Of a DNA stretch of 16,067 bases, positions 1 to 7,791 are shown one piece after another. The position numbers and the translations under genes are program-made. The notes below the pieces were generated by a model, which did no database searches, was not told where the DNA came from, and saw nothing but the letters and a program-made list of their open reading frames with translations. Within the stretch, counting starts at the first letter, position 1; each line of letters opens with the position of its first letter. Origin of the DNA: an uncultured bacterium (GTDB lineage: Bacteria > Actinomycetota > Coriobacteriia > Coriobacteriales > Eggerthellaceae); NCBI GenBank assembly GCA_905214325.1, contig CAJMLT010000034.1, positions 1 through 16,067 on the forward strand. The letters are read 5' to 3'.

Positions 1-1
1 G

Positions 2-328
2 GGCGCTGGCGAGGGGTCTTTTCGTTCTTATATCGTGAGGAGGTTGGGCTCGGTGCCGCAGCAGGACAATTTTCACATTCACGAAGGTGGGTGTTCTTGG
101 GATATTGATTTACGGGGTTCGGAGAGTTCTTCGGAGGTGGCAGTTGCGATTACCAACGAAGTGAAGCCTCTGCCCCTATTCGATGTCGGGGCAAGAGCAT
201 TGGGCATCACCAACGATGCGGGAAATTTCGAAATCCATGTGGAAGTGACCACCCCCACGAAAAACGTCTGGGTTGTCTCCAATGATAAGGGACTCGATCC
301 GAAAGCGTGGGTCGGGCAATGGGCATGA
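2..328 (+). CDS. C-terminal part of a Tad-locus protein (partial, 5' end outside window)
   Basis: The reading frame is open from the first complete codon of the window to a TGA at 326-328, so the true start lies upstream; the GTG at 35 is in frame but is not needed as a start. The visible 108 residues have no membrane segment and look like a beta-rich soluble domain, ending in KAWVGQWA. The stop overlaps the ATG of the next gene in an ATGA arrangement, which suggests translational coupling. Because the following genes are TadG- and TadE-like, I infer that this is the exported tail of another minor pilin or pilus-assembly protein. I do not recognise the family from this fragment. Confidence 0.6.
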   Translation, partial: GAGEGSFRSYIVRRLGSVPQQDNFHIHEGGCSWDIDLRGSESSSEVAVAITNEVKPLPLFDVGARALGITNDAGNFEIHVEVTTPTKNVWVVSNDKGLDPKAWVGQWA

Positions 329-2487
329 CCGAGAATACCGAGCCTTTGGTACATCGTCGATCTTCGCTATTCTGGGACGACGATGGGTTTTCGACGGTGG
401 GCATGGTTCTCGCCCTCATCATCACGCTTGCTCTGATATTCAGCGCTGCACGTATCTACGAAATCAATACGGCTTCTGCCGATATCCAGGAGGTGGCGGA
501 TGCGGCGGCGATGGCCGCAGAGAATACGGTGGCTGAGTTCTACATAACGGTACAGGTGTGTAATGCCATCATCGTATCCCTGTCTCTCACCATGCTGGTC
601 GCTCTCGGTTTGGGGGTGGCTGCGACATGTACACCGGTGACGGTGTCCTTCGCAAAGACGCTTTTCGATGCGTCTTACGAATTCAAAAAGGCGCGCGATA
701 CGTTTTTCGATTCTGCGCAAAAAACCCTAAACGATCTCCAGAAAGCCCTCCCGTTCATTGCCGCACTGAAATCGCAGGAGGTCATGACGGCCAATTCGGG
801 TGGACCTCATGGCGATTCCTATGTCGGGGTCAGCGTGTTGGTTCCTTGGAGTGCCGATGAGGTGGCCGATCAGGATTTCACGCAGGGAGACAAGGCGTTT
901 GACGATGCGCAGGCCGACCGGGGTGCGCTTGAGGAAAAGGGGCAGGAAGCGGAAGAGGCAGCCAAGGAGGCGGCTCGATGGAAGGACTTGGCTTATCAGC
1001 ATGATAGCGGTAGTGAAACTTCGTATTGTATGTATGAGCGGGCACTGCACTTGGCCGACATGACCGGTGCCCAAAATCCTTTTTACTCCTCCTCTCAAAC
1101 ATGGAGCTTTTCGGTCGCTTACGAGCGGGCGAAAACCTATTATGCGGCGCGCTATCAGAAGGAAAGTCCTCAGAGCTCTTCGGTCGATGAGTTGTCGAAT
1201 TCGGCATTGCGCAAAGTGTTTTACGCCTACGCTATGCGTGAAATGGATAGGGGCTACGTAGTCGATGACGGTGAGGTTTTCGATGCTTATTTCCCCTTAC
1301 TTCCCAAGAATACCGAAGAAATGAAGGGGACCACACTCTACACCGATCCGATCTATCCCGTAACGATGGACTCCGAAGGTGTTCTGATGATGCACGCTTG
1401 GTCCGGTTGTCCGGCCATTGCCGGTTCACAGATGCAGGGTGTCGGAGCTATTCGGCAAATGGATTCCGCTGGATATGGAACATGCTCCCGTTGTCATTTT
1501 TCGCCGAGTAGCATGGGGAAGATAGCGGCTGCTTCGACGAGTATAGATAACGGGTTTGAATTCCACTACAACATCGTTGCCCATTGCGCCGACGAGTATA
1601 AGAAAGCGCGGCAGTCCTACGACCCCGCCGCTCAAGAGGTTAAGCGTATCGTCGGTGATCTTTTCGATCAGATGGCACTTGGCTTCACGGAGGCTGCCGA
1701 TAAGACGATACGGGTAGCACCTCCCGGCAGGTTCGGCTCCGTCGCTTTCGTCGTCAACACCGCCTCTTCTTCGTCGCAGGGCCATTTCCCCTCGCTTTTC
1801 GTTTCCGATGTGGGAGATCTCAAAACGAGAGTCGCTCTTTCTTCGGCGACGTTGGTCAAGGATTCTTCCGAGGAAGGGAAAACGGTTCTCAACTCGCTTC
1901 TGGATGGTTATCGACAGGATTTTGGTGGGTTTTTGGCCGGAGGTACCCATGTCATTCTTGATGTATGGTCGGACTTGATGAGTGTCTATGCCGAAGGTCA
2001 GGAAAGCTTTTTCAATGCGGTATCCTCCGCCGTCGATTCGATTCCCTTCGCAAGCGAGAGTGGCCTGGGTGTTTGGGCGGCATCCCTGCTGGAGAGTAGT
2101 GCCGGCGGTCTTGGATTGAAGGCTCCGGATCTTTCGTCACCTAAAGCGGTGTTGGTTAATTCGGCTCATGTTGTGGAGGCGGACGATTCCTCATTCTCCG
2201 CAAAACTCTTATCGGTGAAAAAACAGGCGTTGGCCATGGGAAGCGAACCCTCTTTGTTCGCATCTGTTTTGGGTCAGGTCGAAGCGGAAAGCAACGCCTT
2301 TATCGATGGTTTGGGTGATGAAATCGAGGTAGTGACTCTCGAATTCTTTGATGGATATATCAGTATACCCATCACCATTTCCCTCCCCGGTTTCGTGAGG
2401 GAAGGCATGGCGAATATGGTGGCTTCGGGCTTATCCCAGGTGAGAAACGTGTTCGCCACCGTGGTGGGGGTGCGCCAATGGGAGTAA
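325..2487 (+). CDS. Large TadG-like Flp pilus-assembly protein
   Basis: Predicted 720 aa from the ATG at 325, which overlaps the upstream stop (ATGA); in-frame GTG 307 and ATG 319 are alternatives. Residues 18-21 are DDDG, followed by FSTVG and a hydrophobic helix to about residue 40, resembling a prepilin-type signal with possible cleavage after G21. The glutamate usual at +5 of pilins is a glycine here. A second hydrophobic segment lies at about residues 65-100. Next comes an Ala/Glu/Lys-rich probable coiled coil (about 195-225) and a Cys-containing region with CSRCH at residues 387-391. The layout (N-terminal pilin-like helix, large exported domain) fits TadG/TadE-like minor pilins of Tad/Flp systems, but 720 aa is long for that group. 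It probably sits in the membrane facing outward and acts in pilus assembly; that role is inferred. Confidence 0.7.
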   Translation: MTENTEPLVHRRSSLFWDDDGFSTVGMVLALIITLALIFSAARIYEINTASADIQEVADAAAMAAENTVAEFYITVQVCNAIIVSLSLTMLVALGLGVAATCTPVTVSFAKTLFDASYEFKKARDTFFDSAQKTLNDLQKALPFIAALKSQEVMTANSGGPHGDSYVGVSVLVPWSADEVADQDFTQGDKAFDDAQADRGALEEKGQEAEEAAKEAARWKDLAYQHDSGSETSYCMYERALHLADMTGAQNPFYSSSQTWSFSVAYERAKTYYAARYQKESPQSSSVDELSNSALRKVFYAYAMREMDRGYVVDDGEVFDAYFPLLPKNTEEMKGTTLYTDPIYPVTMDSEGVLMMHAWSGCPAIAGSQMQGVGAIRQMDSAGYGTCSRCHFSPSSMGKIAAASTSIDNGFEFHYNIVAHCADEYKKARQSYDPAAQEVKRIVGDLFDQMALGFTEAADKTIRVAPPGRFGSVAFVVNTASSSSQGHFPSLFVSDVGDLKTRVALSSATLVKDSSEEGKTVLNSLLDGYRQDFGGFLAGGTHVILDVWSDLMSVYAEGQESFFNAVSSAVDSIPFASESGLGVWAASLLESSAGGLGLKAPDLSSPKAVLVNSAHVVEADDSSFSAKLLSVKKQALAMGSEPSLFASVLGQVEAESNAFIDGLGDEIEVVTLEFFDGYISIPITISLPGFVREGMANMVASGLSQVRNVFATVVGVRQWE

Positions 2488-2969
2488 AGAGGGGGATCGC
2501 TTTGGTAAATCGCCCCACAAGACACCGGCGTGGCGGGGTTGGAGGGAGGGACGCGCGGAAAGGACAGATGACGGTCGAATTCGTAGTTGTTTTTCCCGTT
2601 TTGATCGTCATCGCCCTGATCGGGGTGAATGTGACGTTGTTCTTTTCCGATTGTGCAGCGTTCGATCGTGTTTTCCGTCAAGCGGTTTGTACCTATGCCG
2701 TTTCTCCGGGTTATGGCCAAACACTCGTCCAGAGCGAGGATCACATCGAAGCGGCACTCGATCCCGTTATGAGTGGTGAACATCTCGAAGTCGAAGTCTC
2801 ATCGTCGGGGACTTCGGGGGGTTTGGTTACCTTCAAGGGGGAACTGAATTTCCACCCTACGCTTTTCGGAAAAGGATCGATCACTTCGATATTTGGCGTG
2901 ACCTTTCCTCCTATGACGCATCATTGCGAACTGACCGTCGATACCTATAAACCGGGAGTGGTCATATGA
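2478..2969 (+). CDS. TadE-like minor pilin (pseudopilin)
   Basis: 163 aa, overlapping the upstream gene by 10 bp. After a basic 29-residue leader rich in Arg and Gly, the motif G29-QMTVEF appears, with glutamate at +5 and phenylalanine at +6 relative to the predicted cut after G29. This is the hallmark of Flp/TadE prepilins processed by a TadV-type peptidase. A hydrophobic helix of about 20 residues follows (about 34-55), then an exported domain of about 105 residues. TadE proteins are minor pilins needed for Flp pilus formation, adhesion or biofilm. The ATGA at 2966-2969 couples this gene to the next one. Family assignment is fairly firm from the motif and context; the precise subunit role is inferred. 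Confidence 0.82.
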   Translation: MGVKRGIALVNRPTRHRRGGVGGRDARKGQMTVEFVVVFPVLIVIALIGVNVTLFFSDCAAFDRVFRQAVCTYAVSPGYGQTLVQSEDHIEAALDPVMSGEHLEVEVSSSGTSGGLVTFKGELNFHPTLFGKGSITSIFGVTFPPMTHHCELTVDTYKPGVVI

Positions 2970-3529
2970 GAAAGCGTGCTTATGGTGAAAAAGGAGTGAA
3001 AGTGGATTCGTTATCGGGTAGGACAGCACTTCCCCAAAAGACTTATCCGCACTTCTTTTTGGCTGTGGTCATTCTTGTGATCGTGTTTGCCGCACTCATG
3101 GGAAGCAGGCTGATACTTCAAGCCAAAGACTCCCTCGTGGTGGAGAGCGTGGATACGCTGTCGAATACGTTCGGGGAAGCTTCGCGCAATGGGGGTCTGC
3201 CCGAATATGGCGAAGAGGGAATCGATCGCTATTCGTCTGATCTTGCTGCTTCGTTTTATGAGGAGGTAGCGCCGACCGATACCTTCGTGCGCAGCTGGGC
3301 TTCAGATGACGGTCATGTCGTCGGGCTCTCGAGTGGATTGGAAGATACCGATTTTTTCGCTCTCCTTAGGAGCGGTCTTGAAAAAAGAGGTTGGCTGATG
3401 GTTGAGAGTGGAAGTGATGTCATGGGGTCCTTTATGAAGAAGGAAGGCGTTTACTCGTGGGTTTTCGTGCAGTGCGTCTCCCAAGATGACGGGTCGATGG
3501 CGGTGGTGACTCTTACCGAAGGGCCCTGA
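2966..3529 (+). CDS. Single-membrane-span protein of the pilus locus, unknown function
   Basis: 187 aa. I do not recognise the family. A basic N-terminus is followed by one hydrophobic segment at about residues 30-48 (FFLAVVILVIVFAALMG), then an acidic exported domain of about 135 residues, so the protein is probably anchored with its C-terminus outside. The ATG overlaps the stop of the tadE-like gene (ATGA) and has GGGAG 8 nt upstream. An in-frame GTG at 3002 has a stronger AAGGAG site 5 nt upstream and would give a protein shorter by 12 residues that keeps the membrane segment, so the start is not settled. Its place between a TadE-like and a DUF192 gene suggests a pilus-assembly accessory. 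Confidence 0.65.
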   Translation: MRKRAYGEKGVKVDSLSGRTALPQKTYPHFFLAVVILVIVFAALMGSRLILQAKDSLVVESVDTLSNTFGEASRNGGLPEYGEEGIDRYSSDLAASFYEEVAPTDTFVRSWASDDGHVVGLSSGLEDTDFFALLRSGLEKRGWLMVESGSDVMGSFMKKEGVYSWVFVQCVSQDDGSMAVVTLTEGP

Positions 3530-3587
3530 GGGAGCGGGAGGATGGAGATGCCCGTTTCGGGTTTCAATGGATGGAGGGGTATTCGTG

Positions 3588-3989
3588 ATGGATGAGGTAA
3601 CAAGGAAGAAGAAAGTGGAGAAGGGCCGATTGCTCTGCGGATTGGTTGTTGCGGCGCGCTACGGGAACCGTCTCGAAGGATTTTTTCGAAAGAGGCCCGA
3701 GGGGTGTGTTTTGATGATTGCTCCCTGCCACAGTATCCATACCTTTGGTATGAAGGAGTCGATCCATGTTGCCTTTTTCGATAGGGCGGGGGTGGTGATA
3801 CGTTCACTCGTGTCGCTTCCTCCCAATCGTTTGGTCTCCTGTCGGAGGGCGGAAGGTGTTTTGGAGCGGCGTTCCTCTGACACAGAGGAGTGGCTGGCGG
3901 TGGGGGATCGGTTGATGATGGATTTCTATTCTAAGAGGAGTGAAGATGATAATGCAGTCGGTGATGGGAGAGAGCGGATCGATGATTGA
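3588..3989 (+). CDS. DUF192 family protein
   Basis: 133 aa. The pattern around residues 47-70, with SIHTFGMKESIHVAFFD and then GVVI, matches the DUF192 core, in which an F-x-M-K-x2-x-I-P-L-D-I-A-F-L-D run is followed by G-x-V. An N-terminal stretch (RLLCGLVVAARYGNRLEGFF) matches the family's short first strand and helix. There is no signal peptide, whereas many DUF192 proteins are exported. I chose ATG 3588 because GGAGGGG (3573-3579) lies 8 nt upstream; the in-frame ATG at 3567 lies before that site. DUF192 has no established biochemical role. The gene overlaps the next by 44 bp and is probably co-transcribed with the pilus genes. Confidence 0.75.
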   Translation: MDEVTRKKKVEKGRLLCGLVVAARYGNRLEGFFRKRPEGCVLMIAPCHSIHTFGMKESIHVAFFDRAGVVIRSLVSLPPNRLVSCRRAEGVLERRSSDTEEWLAVGDRLMMDFYSKRSEDDNAVGDGRERIDD

Positions 3990-4389
3990 TGCACGAAAGC
4001 GGGATAATGAGGCATCCGAAATGGATGGCGAGGATCAAGGGAAATGTGCGCCTGTGCAGGATGACAGTCGTGCACCCGAATCCCCATGCATCGAAAAACA
4101 TACCAAGGAATGTCCGATATGTCATGCGGTCTGCTTTGACGACATGGACGTTTGCTTCGGGTGCCTGCATGAGTTTTCTCGGGACGTTCCGGTATTGGCG
4201 AGCAGTGTGGCGGCACCGTCCGTTTCGCGCTCCGAAAAAGAACGGGAAGAAAGGCATCGGGGTGCACGGGGAATCCCCCGAAGGTTTGCCTATCAGGAGG
4301 AAAGATTCTCCATCGATGAAGGGCGAGAGCTTCAGATAAGAATAGGAATCCGAGTATCGGATATATCCGATACGACTCGATCGTCGTGA
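3946..4389 (+). CDS. Small zinc-ribbon protein, unknown function
   Basis: 147 aa from ATG 3946, chosen because AGAGGAG (3934-3940) ends 5 nt upstream; GTG 3940 and ATG 3952 are also in frame. The middle holds five cysteines, C56-x2-C59-x3-C63-x6-C70-x2-C73 (CPIC...CFGC), a compact zinc-ribbon-like knuckle. It is flanked by polar, low-complexity segments: an acidic N-terminus and a Glu/Arg-rich region at about 99-115. There is no signal or membrane segment, so a cytoplasmic protein is expected. It is the last gene of the pilus block and is convergent with thrC. The final codons contain a 20-bp palindrome. The function is unknown; binding of zinc and of a partner protein or nucleic acid is only a guess. 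Confidence 0.65.
   Translation: MIMQSVMGESGSMIDARKRDNEASEMDGEDQGKCAPVQDDSRAPESPCIEKHTKECPICHAVCFDDMDVCFGCLHEFSRDVPVLASSVAAPSVSRSEKEREERHRGARGIPRRFAYQEERFSIDEGRELQIRIGIRVSDISDTTRSS
4354..4387. repeat. Two abutting inverted repeats at the convergent gene ends
   Basis: GTATCGGATATATCCGATAC (4354-4373) is a perfect 20-bp palindrome. It is followed immediately by ACGAC-tcgatc-GTCGT (4372-4387). Both lie in the last codons of the zinc-ribbon gene, about 20-50 bp from the stop of convergent thrC. Position suggests a shared transcription end, but no T-run follows on either strand, so an intrinsic terminator is not proven. A protein-binding site is the alternative. Confidence 0.5.
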
Positions 4390-4407
4390 TGGTTTACCCG
4401 CCGAGCA

Positions 4408-5949
4408 TCATTCTACGAATTCGTTGACTGCCTTCTCGATATCCTCGGTCGACCCTTTGATGACGGTCGTGAAGCGGATATCGAGAGAGTCCAATTCCGC
4501 AAGTCCCTGAGGAATGTTGTGAGAGTTCGTTTCCCGGGCAATGGTTTCGTTGAGTTGGCAACCGGTGAGACGTTTGATCTCATCGGGAAGATCGCTACCG
4601 GGCTTGAGGGAGTGAAGGGCCCGATAGACGTTTTCTCCGAACTTCGCCCAATGTGCGGTCGAAGCGATGAGGACGGGATTCTTGCCACGAAGACGATCGG
4701 CGACCTCCATCGCAACGGCGGTGTGCGGGTCGATCAGGTAGTGATGGGCCTCGAGTGTCTTTTTGATCATCGAAAGGCAGGTTTCGCTGTCTACGGAATC
4801 GGAGGCGAAATCCGCTTGTAGCTTTGAGAGGGTTTCGTCATCGATGCGGAAAGATCCGGTGCTCGTCAATTCGTTCATCCATTGTGCGATGGCGGCACCA
4901 TTGCGCTCGGTGAGTTCGAAAAGTTGACGTTCCATATTGGATGAGATGAGGATATCCATGGAGGGAGAGGGGGTGAGCACGAAATCCCGATCGGCGATGT
5001 CGTAGACGCCCGTATTGATGAAGTCCGTCAGAACACGGTTTTCGTTGCTTGCGCAGAACAGCTTATCGATGGGTGTTCCCATCTGTTTCGCATACCAAGC
5101 CGCTAGGATGTTTCCGAAGTTACCCGTAGGCACACAGACGTCAATCGCCGATCCCGCTTCGATTTTGTGGTCGTGGACGAGTTGGGCGTAGCTTGAGATG
5201 TAATAGACCGTTTGAGGGAGGAGCCGTCCCCAGTTGATCGAATTGGCACTGGAGAGGGCAACGCTGTGGTCGGCCATCAGTGCTTCGTTGAACGCAGCAT
5301 CGCCGAAGACGTTTTTCGCGCCGGTCTGACAATCGTCGAAGTTGCCCGATACCGCCCAGACCATGACGTTATCGCCCGATTGGGTTGCCATCTGCTTGTA
5401 TTGGATGTCGCTCACGCCGCCATCCGGATACATGACACCTATCTTGACACCGTCTTTGTTCTTGAATCCTTCGAGGGCCGCTTTTCCGGTATCACCCGAC
5501 GTGGCTACCAAGATGAGGAACGAATGATCGAGTTTGCCTTCTTTCCGGAGATGCGCGGCGCTTGCGCTGAAGAAGTGAGGCAGGCATTGAAGGGCCATAT
5601 CCTTGAACGCGCTGGTGGGGCCATGCCACAGTTCGAGTATATGGGTATTCACATCAAGAGAGGTGATAGGGCACACGTCTTCGTGGTCGAACTGGGAACC
5701 GTAGGAGCGCTCCATCAGATCTTCGATGGTATCATCATCGAGGTCGATGTCGAAAGCGCGATAGATATACGCAGCGCGTTTCGCATAAGGCAGTTCTGCG
5801 AGTGCGAGAATGTCGTCGAGATCGAAGTGGGGGAGGGCTTCGGGAACGTAGAGTCCGCCCCCGTCAGCGAGACCTTTCACGACCGCTTCGGTGAATGTTG
5901 CGGCGGATGAGCATCGTCCGCGTGTGTCAATATAGCGATTAGTTGCCAT
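4408..5949 (-). CDS. thrC: Threonine synthase
   Basis: 513 aa. Converts O-phosphohomoserine to threonine and phosphate with pyridoxal phosphate, in the cytoplasm. The N-terminus (MATNRYIDTRG, then ADGGGLYVPE) is typical of the family. The PLP lysine is K116 in HGPTSAFKDMALQ. The phosphate-binding loop SGDTGKAALEG, the ANSINWGRLLPQ motif and GNFGNILAAWYAK are all present, and the length is in the range of the long, E. coli/yeast-type enzymes. The frame is open further upstream, but the start at 5949 matches the family and the upstream extension would run into the divergent gene. The ribosome site before it (GAAAGAAAAG) is weak. It is divergent from a probable homoserine kinase, the preceding pathway step. 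Confidence 0.95.
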   Translation of the reverse strand: MATNRYIDTRGRCSSAATFTEAVVKGLADGGGLYVPEALPHFDLDDILALAELPYAKRAAYIYRAFDIDLDDDTIEDLMERSYGSQFDHEDVCPITSLDVNTHILELWHGPTSAFKDMALQCLPHFFSASAAHLRKEGKLDHSFLILVATSGDTGKAALEGFKNKDGVKIGVMYPDGGVSDIQYKQMATQSGDNVMVWAVSGNFDDCQTGAKNVFGDAAFNEALMADHSVALSSANSINWGRLLPQTVYYISSYAQLVHDHKIEAGSAIDVCVPTGNFGNILAAWYAKQMGTPIDKLFCASNENRVLTDFINTGVYDIADRDFVLTPSPSMDILISSNMERQLFELTERNGAAIAQWMNELTSTGSFRIDDETLSKLQADFASDSVDSETCLSMIKKTLEAHHYLIDPHTAVAMEVADRLRGKNPVLIASTAHWAKFGENVYRALHSLKPGSDLPDEIKRLTGCQLNETIARETNSHNIPQGLAELDSLDIRFTTVIKGSTEDIEKAVNEFVE

Positions 5950-6031
5950 CAGCTTTTCTTTCGTGAGGTAGTATTGCCAAATAAGTATACTATGGAAAGA
6001 GTTCGTCGAGGTTAATTCTTCGGAGGTAGGT
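5950..6031. promoter_or_regulatory. Divergent thrC / homoserine kinase promoter region
   Basis: This 82-bp gap must hold the start signals for both divergent genes. An AT-rich core around 5971-5992 includes TATACT (5986-5991), a plausible -10 for the plus-strand gene, although no clear -35 lies 17 bp before it. GGAGG at 6022-6026 is the ribosome site of the plus-strand gene. I see no attenuator or T-box-like leader, for which there is little room. Confidence 0.45.
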
Positions 6032-7264
6032 ATGCAACAGGCTGTAGTGATCTTGGATGGCGCATCGGGCGACCCGATTCCCGAATTGGACGGGCGTACT
6101 TCACTCGAGGCGGCCCATACTCCCAATCTGGATATCATAGCGTCCGCCGGCATGGTGGGTCTTATGCAAAACGTTCCCGATGGCATGGAAAGCTGTTCCA
6201 ATGTGGCCTGTCTTTCCATCGTTGGATACGATCCCGCCGCCTATCCCATCGGACGCGGAGCGATCGAAGGGGCAGCGCTCGGGATCGACCTCAAGCCGGG
6301 CCAGATCGCTATGCGGCTCAACCTGTGTTACGTCGAAAACGACATAATGCGAAGCTATTCCACGGACAACATCTCCACGGAAGATGGTCATGCTCTCGCT
6401 CGCGAAATCAAGGAAGCTCTCGATGACGAGGTCTTCACCCTCTATCTCGGAACCTCGTTCCGACAGATTCTCGTCGTGGACGGCCATCGCGCTCTCATGG
6501 ATTTGGAGTATGTCCAACCTCATGAGATTTCCGACGAAGCCGTTGCCGGTCGCGACATTCCCCGTCCGCACGAGGGGGAGACCCCTGAGCAACGTGCGGC
6601 CATCGCGGCGATCACCCACTACATAGATGCCGCAAATCGCATTCTCGCTCAAAGTGCCGTCAATGCGCGTCGCGTCGGGGAGGGTTTGGTGCCCGCTACC
6701 AACGTGTGGCTGTTCTGGCCGGGCGAGCGCCCCGATTCCATGCCCACGTTCCTCGAGGCGTATGGAAAGCGGGCATCTATGAATTCCGCGGTTGATCTTC
6801 TCGACGGTATCGCCTTGTTGACGGACATGCGTACCTACAAAAGGGAAGGCATCACCGATGGCCCCAACAACGATTTCGCCTTACAGGGGCGGGTGGGTCT
6901 TGAGATGCTCGAAGACGGAGCCGACGTCGTGGTCATCCATGTCGAAGCCCCCGATGCTGCCGGTCATGATGGTCGGCCCGATGAAAAAGTAGGTGGAATC
7001 GAGAAGAGCGACACGCACATTCTGGGTCCGCTTTTGGAATATGCCCGCACGCATTCCCTGCGTATTGCGGTCATGCCCGACCATCCCACCCCGCTCACTT
7101 CGCGCAAGCACTCCTACGATTCCGTTCCCTTTGCGGTGATGGGCCCGGGAATCGAATCCAACGGCGCTACCCGGATGACGGAATCCCAGGCTCGTGCGAC
7201 GGGTCTCACGATCGAGAGGGGCTATACCTTCATGAAGGATGTTCTGCTGGCGGACGGGGATTAG
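6032..7264 (+). CDS. ApgM-like alkaline-phosphatase-superfamily protein, probable homoserine kinase
   Basis: 410 aa with GGAGG 5 nt before the ATG. It belongs to the archaeal-type, cofactor-independent phosphoglycerate mutase family (COG3635). Seen in the sequence: metal ligand D9 in VVILDGASG; the region CSNVACLSIVGYDP, where S56 aligns with the catalytic serine; PIGRGAIEGAALGI; and the C-terminal metal motifs EAPDAAGHDG (about 305-314), PDH (349-351) and HSYDSVPF. A subgroup of this family is known or proposed to act as homoserine kinase, making O-phosphohomoserine in bacteria lacking the classic ThrB, and its genes lie beside thrC. The divergent thrC here fits that role well. Many automatic pipelines would call it phosphoglycerate mutase. 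The usual GSDVAN loop reads CSNVAC here, which is unusual. Confidence 0.82.
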   Translation: MQQAVVILDGASGDPIPELDGRTSLEAAHTPNLDIIASAGMVGLMQNVPDGMESCSNVACLSIVGYDPAAYPIGRGAIEGAALGIDLKPGQIAMRLNLCYVENDIMRSYSTDNISTEDGHALAREIKEALDDEVFTLYLGTSFRQILVVDGHRALMDLEYVQPHEISDEAVAGRDIPRPHEGETPEQRAAIAAITHYIDAANRILAQSAVNARRVGEGLVPATNVWLFWPGERPDSMPTFLEAYGKRASMNSAVDLLDGIALLTDMRTYKREGITDGPNNDFALQGRVGLEMLEDGADVVVIHVEAPDAAGHDGRPDEKVGGIEKSDTHILGPLLEYARTHSLRIAVMPDHPTPLTSRKHSYDSVPFAVMGPGIESNGATRMTESQARATGLTIERGYTFMKDVLLADGD

Positions 7265-7374
7265 CATGTATCGAATCGAAGGTTGCGCGAAGCAGCGAGC
7301 CGTCGTCTGACGGATGACGGTGTTGAATGAATCCGCTTTGTCGGCGGATCGGAAACAGGAAAAGGGGGATCTCG

Positions 7375-7755
7375 ATGGGAAAGATATCGACTTCGCACGA
7401 GGACTATCTTGAAGCCATCGTGATGCTGGGGGGGACCTGCGAACAGCCGGTGCGTTCGGTCGACGTGGCTTCCAAGCTCGGTGTTTCGAAGGCTTCCGTA
7501 TCGAAGGCCGTCGCCGGCCTGAAGGCATCGGGCCTCCTTGATCAGCCTTTTTACGGGGACATAACCCTCACCGAAGAGGGATACACCTACGGAAGTGCCA
7601 TTCTGCGCCGCCACGAGATGTTGACCCGTTTTCTTCATGAGAAAGTCGGTCTTTCTTCCGAGGTGGCAGAAGAGGAAGCGTGTCAGATGGAGCATGCCAT
7701 CGGCGATGATTCGTTCGAGAAATGGATGGAATACTTCAAAAAGATCGGCCTTTGA
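7375..7755 (+). CDS. DtxR/MntR-family metal-dependent transcription regulator
   Basis: 126 aa. The start at 7375 has GGGGG 6 nt upstream and begins MGKISTSHEDYLEAI, the standard family N-terminus; in-frame codons from 7327 precede the ribosome site. A winged helix-turn-helix (residues about 26-70, VASKLGVSKASVSKAVAGLKASG) is followed by the dimerisation/metal domain. Putative metal ligands are D10, E13, H80, C103, E106 and H107. There is no SH3-like third domain, so the length is MntR-like, while C103-x2-E106-H107 resembles the DtxR/IdeR site. These proteins repress metal uptake genes when loaded with Fe(II) or Mn(II). The feo locus about 4.3 kb downstream carries candidate operators, so it is a possible target; that link is inference. 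Confidence 0.85.
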   Translation: MGKISTSHEDYLEAIVMLGGTCEQPVRSVDVASKLGVSKASVSKAVAGLKASGLLDQPFYGDITLTEEGYTYGSAILRRHEMLTRFLHEKVGLSSEVAEEEACQMEHAIGDDSFEKWMEYFKKIGL

Positions 7756-7791
7756 TTCGATCTTCCCACGAAGGTAGGGCATGGAGGGGTC

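Noticed and set aside
1426..1950. 174-codon minus-strand frame within the TadG-like gene
   Set aside because: Shadow of the plus-strand gene, with low-complexity basic protein and no domain.
5212..5910. 232-codon open frame on the plus strand inside thrC
   Set aside because: It overlaps the conserved core of threonine synthase antisense, has no domain I can recognise and no good ribosome site.
7299..7349. Small hairpins CCGTC/GACGG and ATCCGC/GCGGAT before the DtxR-family gene
   Set aside because: Short stems without a T-run; they may be weak structure only, so I do not call a terminator or riboswitch.
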